Assembly: GCA_025201865.1 (NCBI GenBank)
Contig: MU603286.1
Location: forward strand, 1 to 11,970
Direction of reading: 5' to 3'
DNA: 11,970 bases
From: Ramicandelaber brevisporus
Lineage: Eukaryota; Kickxellomycota; Ramicandelaberales; Ramicandelaberaceae
Of this stretch, positions 1 through 7,793 are shown piece after piece; position 1 is the stretch's first letter, and every line of letters starts with the position of its first letter. Below the pieces are notes generated by a model. The model was given only the letters and a program-made list of their open reading frames with translations. It did not search any database and was not told the DNA's origin. A program made the translations under genes and the position numbers.

Positions 1-1
1 T

Positions 2-55
2 GCTGTTGGCGCTGTTGGTGCTGTGGCTGGTGGAGTCATCGCGGCGCACAACTAA
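2..55 (+). CDS. Possible C-terminal end of a gene cut by the left window edge
   Basis: Reading from base 2, 17 codons give AVGAVGAVAGGVIAAHN and then a TAA stop at 53-55. The Ala/Gly/Val spacing resembles a glycine-zipper membrane segment at a protein's C-terminus, and an AATAAA hexamer (54-59) overlaps the stop. Only 17 codons are visible. The DNA is an imperfect GCTGTTGG-like repeat, so the pattern could be chance in low-complexity sequence. No function is assigned. Confidence 0.3.
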   Translation, partial: AVGAVGAVAGGVIAAHN

Positions 56-448
56 TAAAACAACTCGAAAGTGGCTGTGTTCAATTAATGGTGAGAGGCA
101 CGCAGAACGAGAGAATGAGTTGGCAGTTCGCTTGGAAAGACGTTGAGTATGCACACGCGAGTTGGAGAGACAGAGCCAGCGCAGACAAGCGCACTCCACG
201 GCAAGGAGAAGCACCTTGCAGCGATAGTGACTGAGTTTCGAGCTGCGACCGGCCGAGTGTGGGAACGCTTTTGAGCCGAAGTGTCACGAGATAAGACGCT
301 GGTGTCGCTGACTGGCACCACGTGGTTGCACTGCACATTGGAACACGCGATAGGCTGTCCAGCGAGAGCAGCGTCAACGAAGACATCGATCGATATAATC
401 TATTGTAAAAAGTAAAAAGTAAAAAGTAAAAATAAAAGTCAATTCAAG
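56..448. other. Intergenic stretch and likely promoter/5' leader of the CHCH gene
   Basis: This holds no convincing gene. Two minus-strand ORFs of 83 and 101 codons overlap each other here, and neither resembles a known family. An ATCGATCGAT palindrome (385-394) runs into a TATA-like GATATAAT (392-399), about 50 bases before a candidate splice donor at 449. Together these could be part of the promoter of the gene starting at 647, but the TATA assignment is weak. Confidence 0.4.
405..432 (+). repeat. Four perfect tandem copies of GTAAAAA
   Basis: The 7-base unit GTAAAAA occurs four times without error, followed by TAAAAG. It lies in the A-rich leader before the CHCH gene, just upstream of the candidate splice donor. 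It may be a slippage-type minisatellite; no regulatory role can be shown. Confidence 0.85.
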
Positions 449-642
449 GTATGCTAAAGAGCAGAACTGAGCGAGAAGAAGCGAATATGTGTTGCGCAAC
501 GTTGGCCTGCTTGCTTGTTTGTTTGTTTACTTGCTTGCATTGGTATGAACGAAGCGCCATCTCGTTTTTTTTTTCTTTTCTTGCTGGTTTGACTGGATTA
601 ACCAACAAAAATAAAAAATCAAATCTACTCGATCAAGATCAG
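449..642 (+). other. Candidate 5'UTR intron, alternatively an overlapping upstream ORF
   Basis: AAG|GTATGC at 446-454 resembles a fungal splice donor. A pyrimidine tract (565-582), a TTAAC branch-like site (598-602) and CAG at 640-642 (or 643-645) would complete an intron of about 194 bases ending just before the CHCH start codon. If it is not spliced, an ATG at 451 opens an 82-codon reading frame that ends at 699, runs over the ATG at 647 in another frame, and would be expected to depress translation. The elements are individually common, so this remains a prediction. Confidence 0.35.
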
Positions 643-646
643 CAGA

Positions 647-1024
647 ATGGAGGACGTGGCCGAACAAGTTGCTCGCCATTGCGGAGAACAGCTCTTTAAC
701 TACAGTTCCTGTGTTGATAAGAATCCGTCTTCTTGGCAGTCAGCGTGCCTTGAAGAGCGACGGGCGGTTACACTGTGCTCAGAGAAGCATGTATCTCACT
801 TGAGGCTCGTCAAGAAGGTGTGTGCAGCGCCGATTGCAGAGTACGACAAGTGTTTGATGGAGAATAGAGAGGATCCATCGCCTTGCATGGAGGTATTGAA
901 GAAGTTATACGCATGCACTCACGAAGTATCACAGATGAGCAAAGCGATTAAAGAACAGCAACAGCAGCAACAGCAGCAGTCATCCCCAGCGACATCCACG
1001 GCACCGATCTCGTCATCGTCGTAA
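647..1024 (+). CDS. CHCHD5: Twin-CHCH mitochondrial intermembrane-space protein (CHCHD5/Mix14 type)
   Basis: The protein has 125 residues and four perfect CX9C motifs: C12-C22, C34-C44, C59-C69 and C79-C89. The order and spacing are those of CHCHD5 of animals and Mix14 (Mic14) of yeast. Such proteins have two coiled-coil-helix-coiled-coil-helix units. They enter the intermembrane space through the Mia40/CHCHD4 disulfide relay, where each unit gains two disulfides; their exact role there is poorly known. The segment around SSWQSACLEE matches the human pattern of W-Q followed by the second cysteine. No presequence is visible, as expected for relay substrates. The C-terminus beyond about residue 100 is a species-specific Gln run and Ser-rich tail. 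The start at 647 has a strong context (A at -3, G at +4). The neighbour DET1 converges on it with 258 bases between the stops. Confidence 0.9.
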   Translation: MEDVAEQVARHCGEQLFNYSSCVDKNPSSWQSACLEERRAVTLCSEKHVSHLRLVKKVCAAPIAEYDKCLMENREDPSPCMEVLKKLYACTHEVSQMSKAIKEQQQQQQQQSSPATSTAPISSSS

Positions 1025-1282
1025 GAAACAATCTGTCTAACTGTGTATCATAGTTAAAAAAATAGTATGAATGAGGAATATTAAAGAGCAACCATGTAAA
1101 TGCCTAGAGATGAAAAATGAAATGCAAAAGCGACAAAAAGAGAAAAGAATTAAATTAAAATAGCAGATGATAGTTTGCAGGTAGAACATGTTACTAATGT
1201 GGAGGAGCAAAAAGGGGAAGGACAGCAAAGGAGAAAGTGGAGAGGAAGAAAGTGATGTGTGCGTGCGTGTGTGTGTTTGATT
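1025..1282. other. Convergent 3' intergenic region
   Basis: This short purine-rich stretch (on plus) separates two converging stops. No AATAAA is seen for the CHCH gene on plus, only looser matches such as ATTAAA-like sequence near 1081-1086 and 1148-1159. A (GT)n-like segment (about 1255-1276) abuts the DET1 stop. The two 3'UTRs probably overlap or nearly touch. Confidence 0.5.
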
Positions 1283-1592
1283 TTAGATGATAGGAGCAGG
1301 CTTTGGGTACATGATGTCAACAATAGCTGTCCCGTTTAATAAATAGCGGCAAACAAGCATCAATGGCAAGAACGGATGGGGAATAACTTGAGTAAATTGA
1401 TGGAGTGGCTGGATAGGTGCTTGAGGTTGAACTGCTGTACGCACAGAGTCCCGTGGGAACACAGATGGTGGTGCAGGTTGTTGCTGTTGTCGTTGTTGTT
1501 GCTGTTGTTGTTGCTGCGGCTGAGTCGGTTGGATTGCCTGTCTTGGAAACTGCACTGGCGGCCGCGGCTGCGGTTGTGACTGTGGCTGCTGT

Positions 1593-1630
<38 letters not shown>

Positions 1631-3850
1631 AATTGGTTGCTGAGCATTCTCAAATAATGGCAGAGGTGGTGGAGGAACAGCGGGAATGAACAATCTAAAG
1701 GGATTTGGACCACCGCTTCTTGGTCTGAAATGATACACACCACTTGGAGTATTGCATGGTCTTTCAACTGCGCTGGCAATCGAGTTTGGAAACACAAACA
1801 GTGATGGATCCAGATACGGTGACGTCAAAGGCGGCTGAGTCAATGGCAGTTTGTTCATCAGCTGGCGACAAGAGTGCTGACTACCTTGATTACGATCGGT
1901 GCGACAAACATCAAACTCAGCCAAGGCAGACTCGCGTGCAAATGGATCATTGCATGGACTGGCTAGCTGATGATATTGAGGGTGCTGAGCACCTGCACCA
2001 GCTACACTGACTTGGAGTTGATCGTACTTCTCAAACATCATTTTGCGAGCTTCTTGAACACAGCAATTGTGGAACACTTTGCGAACATTTGTAGACGCAA
2101 TGTCATATGACACCAGCAAGGATATCGGAGAGTTGACATCGGCCATCTGTGCCATGGATGTGCTCAGTGTGGCCATTGCCGTGGCAACTGTAGATGCTCC
2201 AAATGCTGCAGCAGAAGAGTGTGAACCAATAGCACATGGCTGCAGAAGCGTGCTTGGGCAGCTGAACCGCAGCAAGAGCGAGTTGCCGTCATCGGTGAGC
2301 TGGGCACGAGTCAGAACCATTGCGTCAATGCGGCTGTAGTTGGCATAGAATTCCTGCAGAGCAATCTGGCGCTCTTTCGGTGACTTGTCATCCGTTGCTT
2401 GACGATACAAGAACGAAAGAATGCGCTGTTTCAGCCCACTGAGCTGCGATGAAGACTCAATAGGGCGCACAGGTTGTTGTTGTTGTTGTTGTTGTTGTTG
2501 TTGCGGCTGTGGATGCTGAGTTTGGCTACGATTATTGTGCGAGCTAAAGTCAATATTGGGGCGACGAGTCAATGCACGGTTGGATGAAGCAGTCACACTT
2601 GAAGACGGAGGGTTGTCAGAGGATGTGTCCAATCGGCGGCGCTTTGTCAGCAGCAGCGACGGTACATTGCCAGAGTCCGAGTCAGAGTCCGAGCTAGTCT
2701 CGTCATTTGCACTGCTTACGTCATCGTGCGCTTCAGTGACATTTGCTTCATCATCACCAGCAGCGGTAGCAGCAGCAGAAGTAGCAGCGTTACGACACCG
2801 AATACATGGACCACGCTGACGCTTCAACAAACCCATCACAGAGCCTGCTGCTGCTGCTGCTGCTGAGCCAATATTGCACCCGCACGAGGAACGATAGTAA
2901 GGTTCATCTTCATCGTCATCGTCGTCGTCGTCATCATCCATGCCCATTCCATTAGCCTTTGCTAGTAGCATTTCATCATCAGGGTGCACATGCCATCCGA
3001 TTTCACGCTGCTGCATCATTTGCCCATTCTCCATAATATCAATAATTCTGATGCTTTGGTTAGCCAGCGATACCACCGCCAATCTGTTTCCGGATATACT
3101 GACACCGGCGTGATACTGGAGCCTAATGTTATCAGCACAAAAGCTATGCATATCCATAACTTGGCCAGTTTCAATCTCAACTGTGTAGAACCAGACATCG
3201 CATCTCTGACCGATGAAATCGAGAGAACAGGGGAATCGACGCGCCTGTTGGACAGACACTGTCGATGCTCTTGTGGATGCTAGCACCACGAATCGGTCAT
3301 TGGATGGAAATAGCATAAACTCCCGACAGAGCAGCTCGCCCGACGGATGATGACGAGGGACAACGACTTCGTACTTGAATCTGAAAAACTTCCAAAACGC
3401 AGTGGCATCGGCATCAGTTGTGCTTGTTGCCAGCGACGTTTGACGAATGGTTGTTGCAGGACTGGCAATGTTAGGCGCAATGCTTATCACTTCGTAAGCG
3501 CGCAATGTGATCAAGTCGGGTGCAAACGCCAACAGGAGAGAGCCGTCTGGCGAGAAGGAGCGGAAATGACTGTCGCTTGCAATATCACAAGAGACTACGC
3601 CGTCCATGGGTAGTTGGCTGTAGAACTGGCGGTCGTCAAGAAGATGAGTGTTCGGCATGCCAACGCGACGCATGCCTCGTTGGCGCTGGCGTACCATTTG
3701 AATGATAGAGCCATTGCTCTTGATGTTGATACTGCCATTGTTGTTTGCAGCTGCTGCCGTTGCTGTTGCTGTTGTTGAAGCGACGTTTGAGTTGCTGCCC
3801 AGAGAACCTACCCGCGGCCGAGAGTGGCCAACGAGCCGGATTGGGCCCAT
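1283..3850 (-). CDS. DET1: DET1 homologue, DDB1/CUL4 ubiquitin ligase component
   Basis: The 855-residue protein carries DET1 hallmarks in order. HFRSFSPDGSLLLAF (about 95-109) matches the first repeat of animal and plant DET1. WFYTVEIETGQVMD and LAVVSLANQSIRIIDI (about 220-272) follow the family. LKQRILSFLYRQ (about 474-485) opens the second half, then SPYLDPSLFVFPN...VERP (about 678-699), and a final strand resembling FTFHPFEPF (about 820-830). Known DET1 proteins work in the nucleus with DDB1 and DDA1 in CUL4 complexes and are about 550 residues long. The extra length comes from insertions: an acidic run (about 305-316), a Ser/Asp-rich segment, a basic KRRR element (about 403-406) that could be a nuclear signal, and three glutamine tracts. 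The start is uncertain. The first ATG after an in-frame stop (3863-3865) has a weak context, and Met52, Met60 or Met65 are alternatives that keep all conserved parts. No intron is needed. Confidence 0.88.
1474..1516 (-). repeat. Interrupted CAA/CAG tract coding poly-Gln in DET1
   Basis: A mixed CAA/CAG run on the minus strand codes a glutamine tract broken by one Arg, at about residues 779-792. It lies in a proline/glutamine-rich insertion before the last conserved DET1 segment. Plus-strand frames through it give only Leu- or Val-rich shadows. Confidence 0.8.
1595..1630 (-). repeat. (CAG)12 tract coding poly-Gln in DET1
   Basis: Twelve uninterrupted CTG triplets on plus read as CAG on the coding strand, giving 12 glutamines at about residues 742-753. 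Pure runs of one codon usually mean recent expansion and length polymorphism between strains. Confidence 0.9.
2474..2503 (-). repeat. (CAA)10 tract coding poly-Gln in DET1
   Basis: Ten pure TTG triplets on plus read as CAA in the gene and code ten glutamines at about residues 450-460. The tract sits just before the conserved LKQRILSFLYRQ segment, so it lengthens a linker between the two halves of DET1. It uses only CAA, unlike the CAG-only tract at 1595-1630. Confidence 0.9.
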
Positions 3851-4122
3851 ATGCCAGCAGAGTCAAGTCTACTACCTCCAAGGTGGGCGGGAATCAACAA
3901 GGAGAGGAGGGATGGAGATGTAAAGTGTGTATGGTCTTGCTGGAGGGAATGAGGAAGCTGGCGAAGATTGCTGACCAAAGGACTGCGCTGACTTCCTGAA
4001 TACACGCTGCTGTTGCTGTTTCTGTTGCTGTTGTCGCTGTTGTCGCTGTTGTTGCTGCTACTGTTGCTGTTGCTGCTGTTGTCGCCGTGGAAAGTGTAAA
4101 CAGCCGGGTAGAAGCCAATCAC
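3808..4122 (-). other. Upstream ORF in the DET1 leader, overlapping the DET1 start
   Basis: A 104-codon minus-strand frame begins at 4122 and ends at 3808, inside DET1 but in a different frame. Its product is an Asn/Ser-rich run (from the GCTGTT repeat) followed by a stretch of no recognised family. It is best read as leader sequence. If transcription starts upstream of 4122, ribosomes would meet this ATG first, and it overlaps the DET1 ATG by 43 bases. It could instead be removed by a leader intron. No protein function is proposed. Confidence 0.3.
4007..4085 (+). repeat. Imperfect GCTGTT/GTCGCTGTT triplet repeat
   Basis: About 80 bases are made of GCTGTT, TCTGTT and GTCGCTGTT units. The minus strand reads as AAC/AGC-type triplets, which explains the Asn/Ser-rich hypothetical frame over it. 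It lies 160-235 bases upstream of the DET1 start. Confidence 0.75.
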
Positions 4123-5072
4123 GAAGAAGCTGATTTGTCACAAAAAGGCTATACGTGTGTATGTGTGTGTGTGTAATTTTTTTCTTGAATGTGTCGATTA
4201 CGAAGGACAAAGTACAGCCGAGGTCAATGTGTTGACAAAGCAGGCACAAATGGATGTCAGCATCAAGAATCGGACTATATCACGTAATCATGATTATGAT
4301 TTTTTGATTTCGAATGCGGCCTGGGCAAACTGTGCGACTTGAACGCACACTGTTCTGGGTTCAGCCAAGGTACAGCGAGGGTGTATTGCTGGATTGTCTC
4401 TCTCTCCATCTCTCTCGCATGGTTCGAAAATGGTTTGGACTGGAGAGCGAGGAGGGCGAGGGATTACCATAAAAGGTATCGAATCGGGGCTTCCACAACA
4501 TACTATTCCGAAACAAACACACGACAGTGATGCAAGAAAACAATAACAAAAAAAACGATAACAATGACAATAACAATAACAAAAGAAGAGGAAAGAAGAG
4601 GAAAGAAGAGGAAAGGGTGCTCAAAGGAATACGACTGTACCAAACACACTGCTCTGTGAAGTGTCGATGTGATGACGAGATCCATTTTTATATATTCTCA
4701 TGCTTCGCGCTTACACCAAGCTTTTTTTTTTTTCGCCGGCCGGTATGTGTATGTCAGCCGAATCGTAATCTCGGAGTATCGGAATCAAACAAAAGCAGTC
4801 GCAAAGCTGTGACGAGCCGAAAAAACTTTGTTTCGTCAGCTCGTTTGACCAACCACGATTATAAAAGAAAAGGTTGTAATGTGCAATTTGGTATTTAAAA
4901 AGTAAAATATATAAACAATAGAGATAATGAGTAAGCAAGAAGGTGGATAGTTTGTGCAAAGTAAAATGGGAGTATGGGTAAGAAAAAGATTGGAAGAGGG
5001 AGGGATCAATAAGACTTCTGTGCAAAGCGGGAGAAAGAAAGAAAGAAAATGTAAGCCACACTGTGGCGTTAC
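4123..5072. other. Gene-free stretch between DET1 and the P450
   Basis: I see no gene here. It holds a (GT)n run (4155-4174), a 10-base palindrome AATCATGATT (4286-4295), CT-rich sequence (4397-4417), an AAC/AAT-rich run (about 4540-4580), a T12 run (4722-4733) next to CCGGCCGG (4736-4743), and purine-rich sequence with GAAA repeats (5031-5049) just after the P450 stop. A 123-codon plus-strand ORF (4527-4898) codes mainly Asn and Lys from these repeats and is not credible. I looked for tRNA A and B boxes and found none that form a cloverleaf. Confidence 0.6.
4581..4615 (+). repeat. Decamer tandem repeat (GAAAGAAGAG type, three copies)
   Basis: Near-identical 10-base units (AAAAGAAGAG, then GAAAGAAGAG twice, then a partial GAAAG) follow an AAC-rich run. 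It is all-purine on plus. It appears to be a simple minisatellite in intergenic DNA. Confidence 0.8.
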
Positions 5073-6782
5073 TTAATCCAAGTGACGGGGCTTGAACATG
5101 ACACGCTGGTCGGCAACCGTTACCAGGCCGATGCGGGTCATACCAGCACCCTGGTGATCGGCTGGCAGCTCCCATGTAAACCGACGCAGCATCATTGCCA
5201 TCGTGACCTTCTGCTCAAGCATGCTCATTGGCTCACCGGGGCAGCGACGAGCACCATGGCCAAATGGCATAAACTCGCCAGCAACCTCCTTGCGGTCCAG
5301 CCAGCGCTCCGGCTTGTAGGACGTCGCCTCTGGCCAAACCTCGTTGAGCATGTGAATGCCGTGGAAGTGGAAGCCAATCTTGGTGTTGCGTGGGATGATG
5401 ATACCGTCGTCCGGCAGCGGAACATCTTCAGTGGTGCGGCGCGTAATCAGCTTGTAGACCGGCGAGTACAGGCGCAGAGTCTCCTTGAGCACGGCTTCGA
5501 GGAACGGCATGTTCTTGAGCTCGCCAACGGTTGGGTAGACGTCATGTGGCTCGTCGCCGAGCACCTGCAGAACCTCGTCACGAACCTTCTCCTGGATCTC
5601 TGGATGGATGGCCAACAAGTAGGTGCACGATGTCAGAGCCTTGGCGGTGGTGTCAATGGCAGCCAGGTTGAATCCCCACAGCTCGTTGCGAATTTCTTCG
5701 TGGGAATAGCCCTTGTGGTTGGCCTCATCCTCCTTGACGTACTCTGCGCTTGAATCCAGAATCATCTGCATCAGATCCAGCTTCTCGTTGTGGCCATAGC
5801 CTTCACCGTCAGCGTCAAACTCACTAATACCCTTCTCGAGCAGAGCAGCACGGGCAGCCATAATTTCCTCGCGGCGCTTCTTGACAATCTCGATGAAGCT
5901 GTCAATGATTGCGTACGTTGCCTGGCGCACCTTGCTGCGCACACCCAGACTCTCAAGCATCGGGAACAGGTTGTACAGTGGATGGAACATGTTCCACAGC
6001 ACGCGGTAATACTGCTCAACCTTGGCGTTTTCCGGGTTGTGGATCGCGTCAAAGTCAATTGACGACAGCGCCTTGCCGAACACATCGAGCGTCAGACGAC
6101 CAAACAGCTTGCCGGCATTCACCACCTTGACTGGCACTTCCTCAGTGGTAGTTTTCTCTGGGTGACCCTTGACTGGAACAGTGCGTGTGAACGTGCCGCG
6201 GCGGAAATCCTTGGCAATTTGCTCCATCTTGGCTGGGTCCTTGGTCTCGCTAGCATGGCGTTCTACAGCCTCAGCCTCAACAGCATCCAATAGCTTCTTG
6301 GCACAGTCACCAAACACCTCACAGTCAAATCCACGGTGGAACGCTGGAGTCACGATGCGTCTCTTGCGGACCCACTCGTCCATCTTGACAAATGCAGTTG
6401 TGCCGTTGAACAACTGGTCCTTGAGTGTAATCGGATTGCGGAATGGCTCGGCGTCCTTGTCAACGACGTAATGGTTGTTCAGCAAGAATGTGGCCAAGTG
6501 CGGACGAGCGACGACAACGGACCATTCACCATGATGGAACACGCGGAACACGGGATGCTTCTCAACCATTTCCTTCTCGAGAGTCTCCCAGACGACATGG
6601 TACGGACGCAGAAGGATGATGCTGAGAATTTGAGGAAGAAGCGGAGGAGCGGGAATGTGGGCAATCTCGGGCGGGCAGCGAACAAAAGTGTAGAAGCGAT
6701 AAGAAAAGTAAAGTGCGAATACAGCGGCATACAGCCAAAGGGAGCCGGCTCCAAATGGGTACGGCAGCTGTTCAATGAACAT
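5073..6782 (-). CDS. Cytochrome P450 monooxygenase, ER-anchored microsomal type
   Basis: The 569-residue protein is a complete class II P450. It has an N-terminal membrane anchor (about 14-34), a proline-rich hinge PAPPLLP (44-50), the C-helix WxxxR (W137-R141), an I-helix with AAIDTT (374-379), the K-helix ETLR (E434, R437), the PERW motif (491-494), and the haem loop PFGHGARRCPG, with C514 as the predicted iron ligand. Enzymes of this kind use O2 and electrons from NADPH-P450 reductase to oxidise hydrophobic substrates on the ER surface. The I-helix has Ala where Gly is usual. A charged insertion of about 30-40 residues (about 185-225) sits between the E and F helices. Overall it resembles the CYP4/CYP46-like fungal groups, but I cannot assign a CYP family or substrate. 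The start is the first ATG after an in-frame stop and has A at -3. Its codons are richer in C- and G-ending forms than those of its neighbours, which suggests high expression or a different origin. No intron is needed. Confidence 0.93.
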   Translation of the reverse strand: MFIEQLPYPFGAGSLWLYAAVFALYFSYRFYTFVRCPPEIAHIPAPPLLPQILSIILLRPYHVVWETLEKEMVEKHPVFRVFHHGEWSVVVARPHLATFLLNNHYVVDKDAEPFRNPITLKDQLFNGTTAFVKMDEWVRKRRIVTPAFHRGFDCEVFGDCAKKLLDAVEAEAVERHASETKDPAKMEQIAKDFRRGTFTRTVPVKGHPEKTTTEEVPVKVVNAGKLFGRLTLDVFGKALSSIDFDAIHNPENAKVEQYYRVLWNMFHPLYNLFPMLESLGVRSKVRQATYAIIDSFIEIVKKRREEIMAARAALLEKGISEFDADGEGYGHNEKLDLMQMILDSSAEYVKEDEANHKGYSHEEIRNELWGFNLAAIDTTAKALTSCTYLLAIHPEIQEKVRDEVLQVLGDEPHDVYPTVGELKNMPFLEAVLKETLRLYSPVYKLITRRTTEDVPLPDDGIIIPRNTKIGFHFHGIHMLNEVWPEATSYKPERWLDRKEVAGEFMPFGHGARRCPGEPMSMLEQKVTMAMMLRRFTWELPADHQGAGMTRIGLVTVADQRVMFKPRHLD

Positions 6783-6840
6783 GATGAGAAGGTATGGTTG
6801 AGACGATGGAAACGATGGAAACGATATGGTTCAAACGGGG

Positions 6841-6854
6841 GAGAGAGAGAGAGA
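6841..6854 (-). repeat. (GA)7 tract, CT-rich on the P450 sense strand
   Basis: Seven GA units lie about 58 bases upstream of the P450 ATG. On the coding strand this is a CT block, the kind of pyrimidine tract often found near transcription starts of strongly expressed fungal genes. The position fits a core-promoter role, but that is inference. Confidence 0.6.
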
Positions 6855-6899
6855 TGACGGGGATAGAGAAGAGTTGCGAGAATGCCAGAGTCAATGCGG

Positions 6900-6929
6900 G
6901 AGCAGATATGAGCAGATACGAGCAGATAG
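6900..6929 (+). repeat. Three tandem decamers GAGCAGATAN
   Basis: GAGCAGATAT, GAGCAGATAC and GAGCAGATAG follow one another with only the last base changing. They lie about 120-150 bases upstream of the P450 start. Repeated GATA cores (TATC on the other strand) could bind GATA-type regulators, or this may be a simple minisatellite. Confidence 0.75.
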
Positions 6930-7143
6930 AGTGCGGCTTGTTTGATGGAGCGAGGGTGGAGTGAGGGGAGAGAAGGTGTGTGTGTGTGTGTGGGCGAACC
7001 TGTGGGAATTAGCGCGGTGAAGGTAGAAATAGTGAGAAGGACGCGATATCTGGCTGGGTTGCTCTTGAGGAAAGAAGACACGAAAGTCGAAAGGTCACGA
7101 CGGTAACTGGAATCGAGCGCGTCTTATTTGTAGGCCTCGAAGC

Positions 7144-7178
7144 CCCTCTTCCTCTTCCTCTTCCTCTTCCTCTCTCTC
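7144..7178 (+). repeat. (CCTCTT)4 hexamer repeat with CT extension
   Basis: Four CCTCTT units (7145-7168) are followed by CTCTCTC. Beyond it (about 7190-7224) are related GCTCGTTC-like units. It is a low-complexity pyrimidine tract on plus and codes Arg/Lys/Glu repeats only in a shadow frame on minus. Confidence 0.75.
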
Positions 7179-7703
7179 ATGTTCTCGTTTACTCGCTCGC
7201 CCGTTCGCTCGTTCGCTCGCATGCTCACCCTTTCTGTCGGCCGGTCTGTCTTCTCTTCAGTCCACGAAGAAGAAACAGGAAAAAAGAAGAGAAGAGACAA
7301 AAAAGGACTCGTAAATGAACAAATGTAGCGTATCAAGGGCATCACTGGGCGGAGTGCTCGGATCGGACATTGGTTGGCCGCTTCGTGTGTCCAAAGTTCC
7401 CCGGTTACTTTCAGACCATAGCCAATCATCCGGCCGGGTTCTCGAAAAAAAACCTTAATAAATAAGCTACATTTAACCGCACCGAGGGTTGTATGTGACG
7501 GCGGAGCGACTGGCTGAAAGAAGAAGAAGGACCCATGCGAAATTACGTACACCTTCACTTGTGTAACACAGCTTTCAACCAGTGTGAACTGGCCATGATG
7601 GTCCAAAACCCATATTTGGGAACACACCTACTCCGAGAGCAAGAGCAGTCCGGCGATGAATATTAATAAAAGAAAAAAAAAGTAGAGAAGAAATGATCGA
7701 AGT

Positions 7704-7744
7704 GAAGAAAAGAGAAGAGAAGAAAAGAAAAGAAAAGAAAAAGA
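7704..7744 (+). repeat. Polypurine (GAAAA)n tract in the F-box 3' flank
   Basis: AAGA/AAAAG units make a nearly unbroken purine run 50-90 bases beyond the F-box stop. In the F-box transcript it would be a CTTTT-type pyrimidine tract in the 3'UTR. Confidence 0.75.
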
Positions 7745-7793
7745 TAAATCAGCGGAGAAAATATTGTGCAATGTATCAATGAGGTTAACGCGA

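Larger units (their letters stand above)
6783..7793. promoter_or_regulatory. P450 leader/promoter region and F-box 3' flank
   Basis: This 1 kb stretch lies upstream of the P450 and downstream of the F-box gene, both on minus. Near the P450 start are two CGATGGAAA units (6804-6821), a (GA)7 run (6841-6854, CT on the mRNA strand) and decamer repeats (6900-6929). Further up are a (GT)n run (about 6976-6991), pyrimidine repeats (7144-7178) and CCAAT boxes in opposite orientations (7369-7373 and 7422-7426). No TATA box stands out. Minus-strand ORFs of 200 and 167 codons are built largely from these repeats and match no family I know. Confidence 0.45.

Noticed and set aside
4300-4350. A B-box-like GCATTCGAAATC on the minus strand, considered as a tRNA
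   Set aside because: The T stem does not pair and no A box or acceptor stem fits at tRNA distance.
4527-4898. A 123-codon plus-strand ORF between DET1 and the P450
   Set aside because: Its first half is Asn/Lys from AAC and AAG repeats and the rest matches nothing known.
5082-5753. A 223-codon plus-strand ORF antisense to the P450
   Set aside because: It lies wholly over a P450 with all its motifs and arises from the P450's C/G-ending codons. The product resembles no family.
6336-6857. A 173-codon plus-strand ORF over the P450 N-terminal part
   Set aside because: It is antisense to the anchor and start of the P450, ends in GA-repeat peptide, and has no recognisable domain.
6479-7081. A 200-codon minus-strand ORF overlapping the P450 start
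   Set aside because: It runs through leader repeats and then the P450 in a wrong frame. At most it includes an upstream start codon in the leader.
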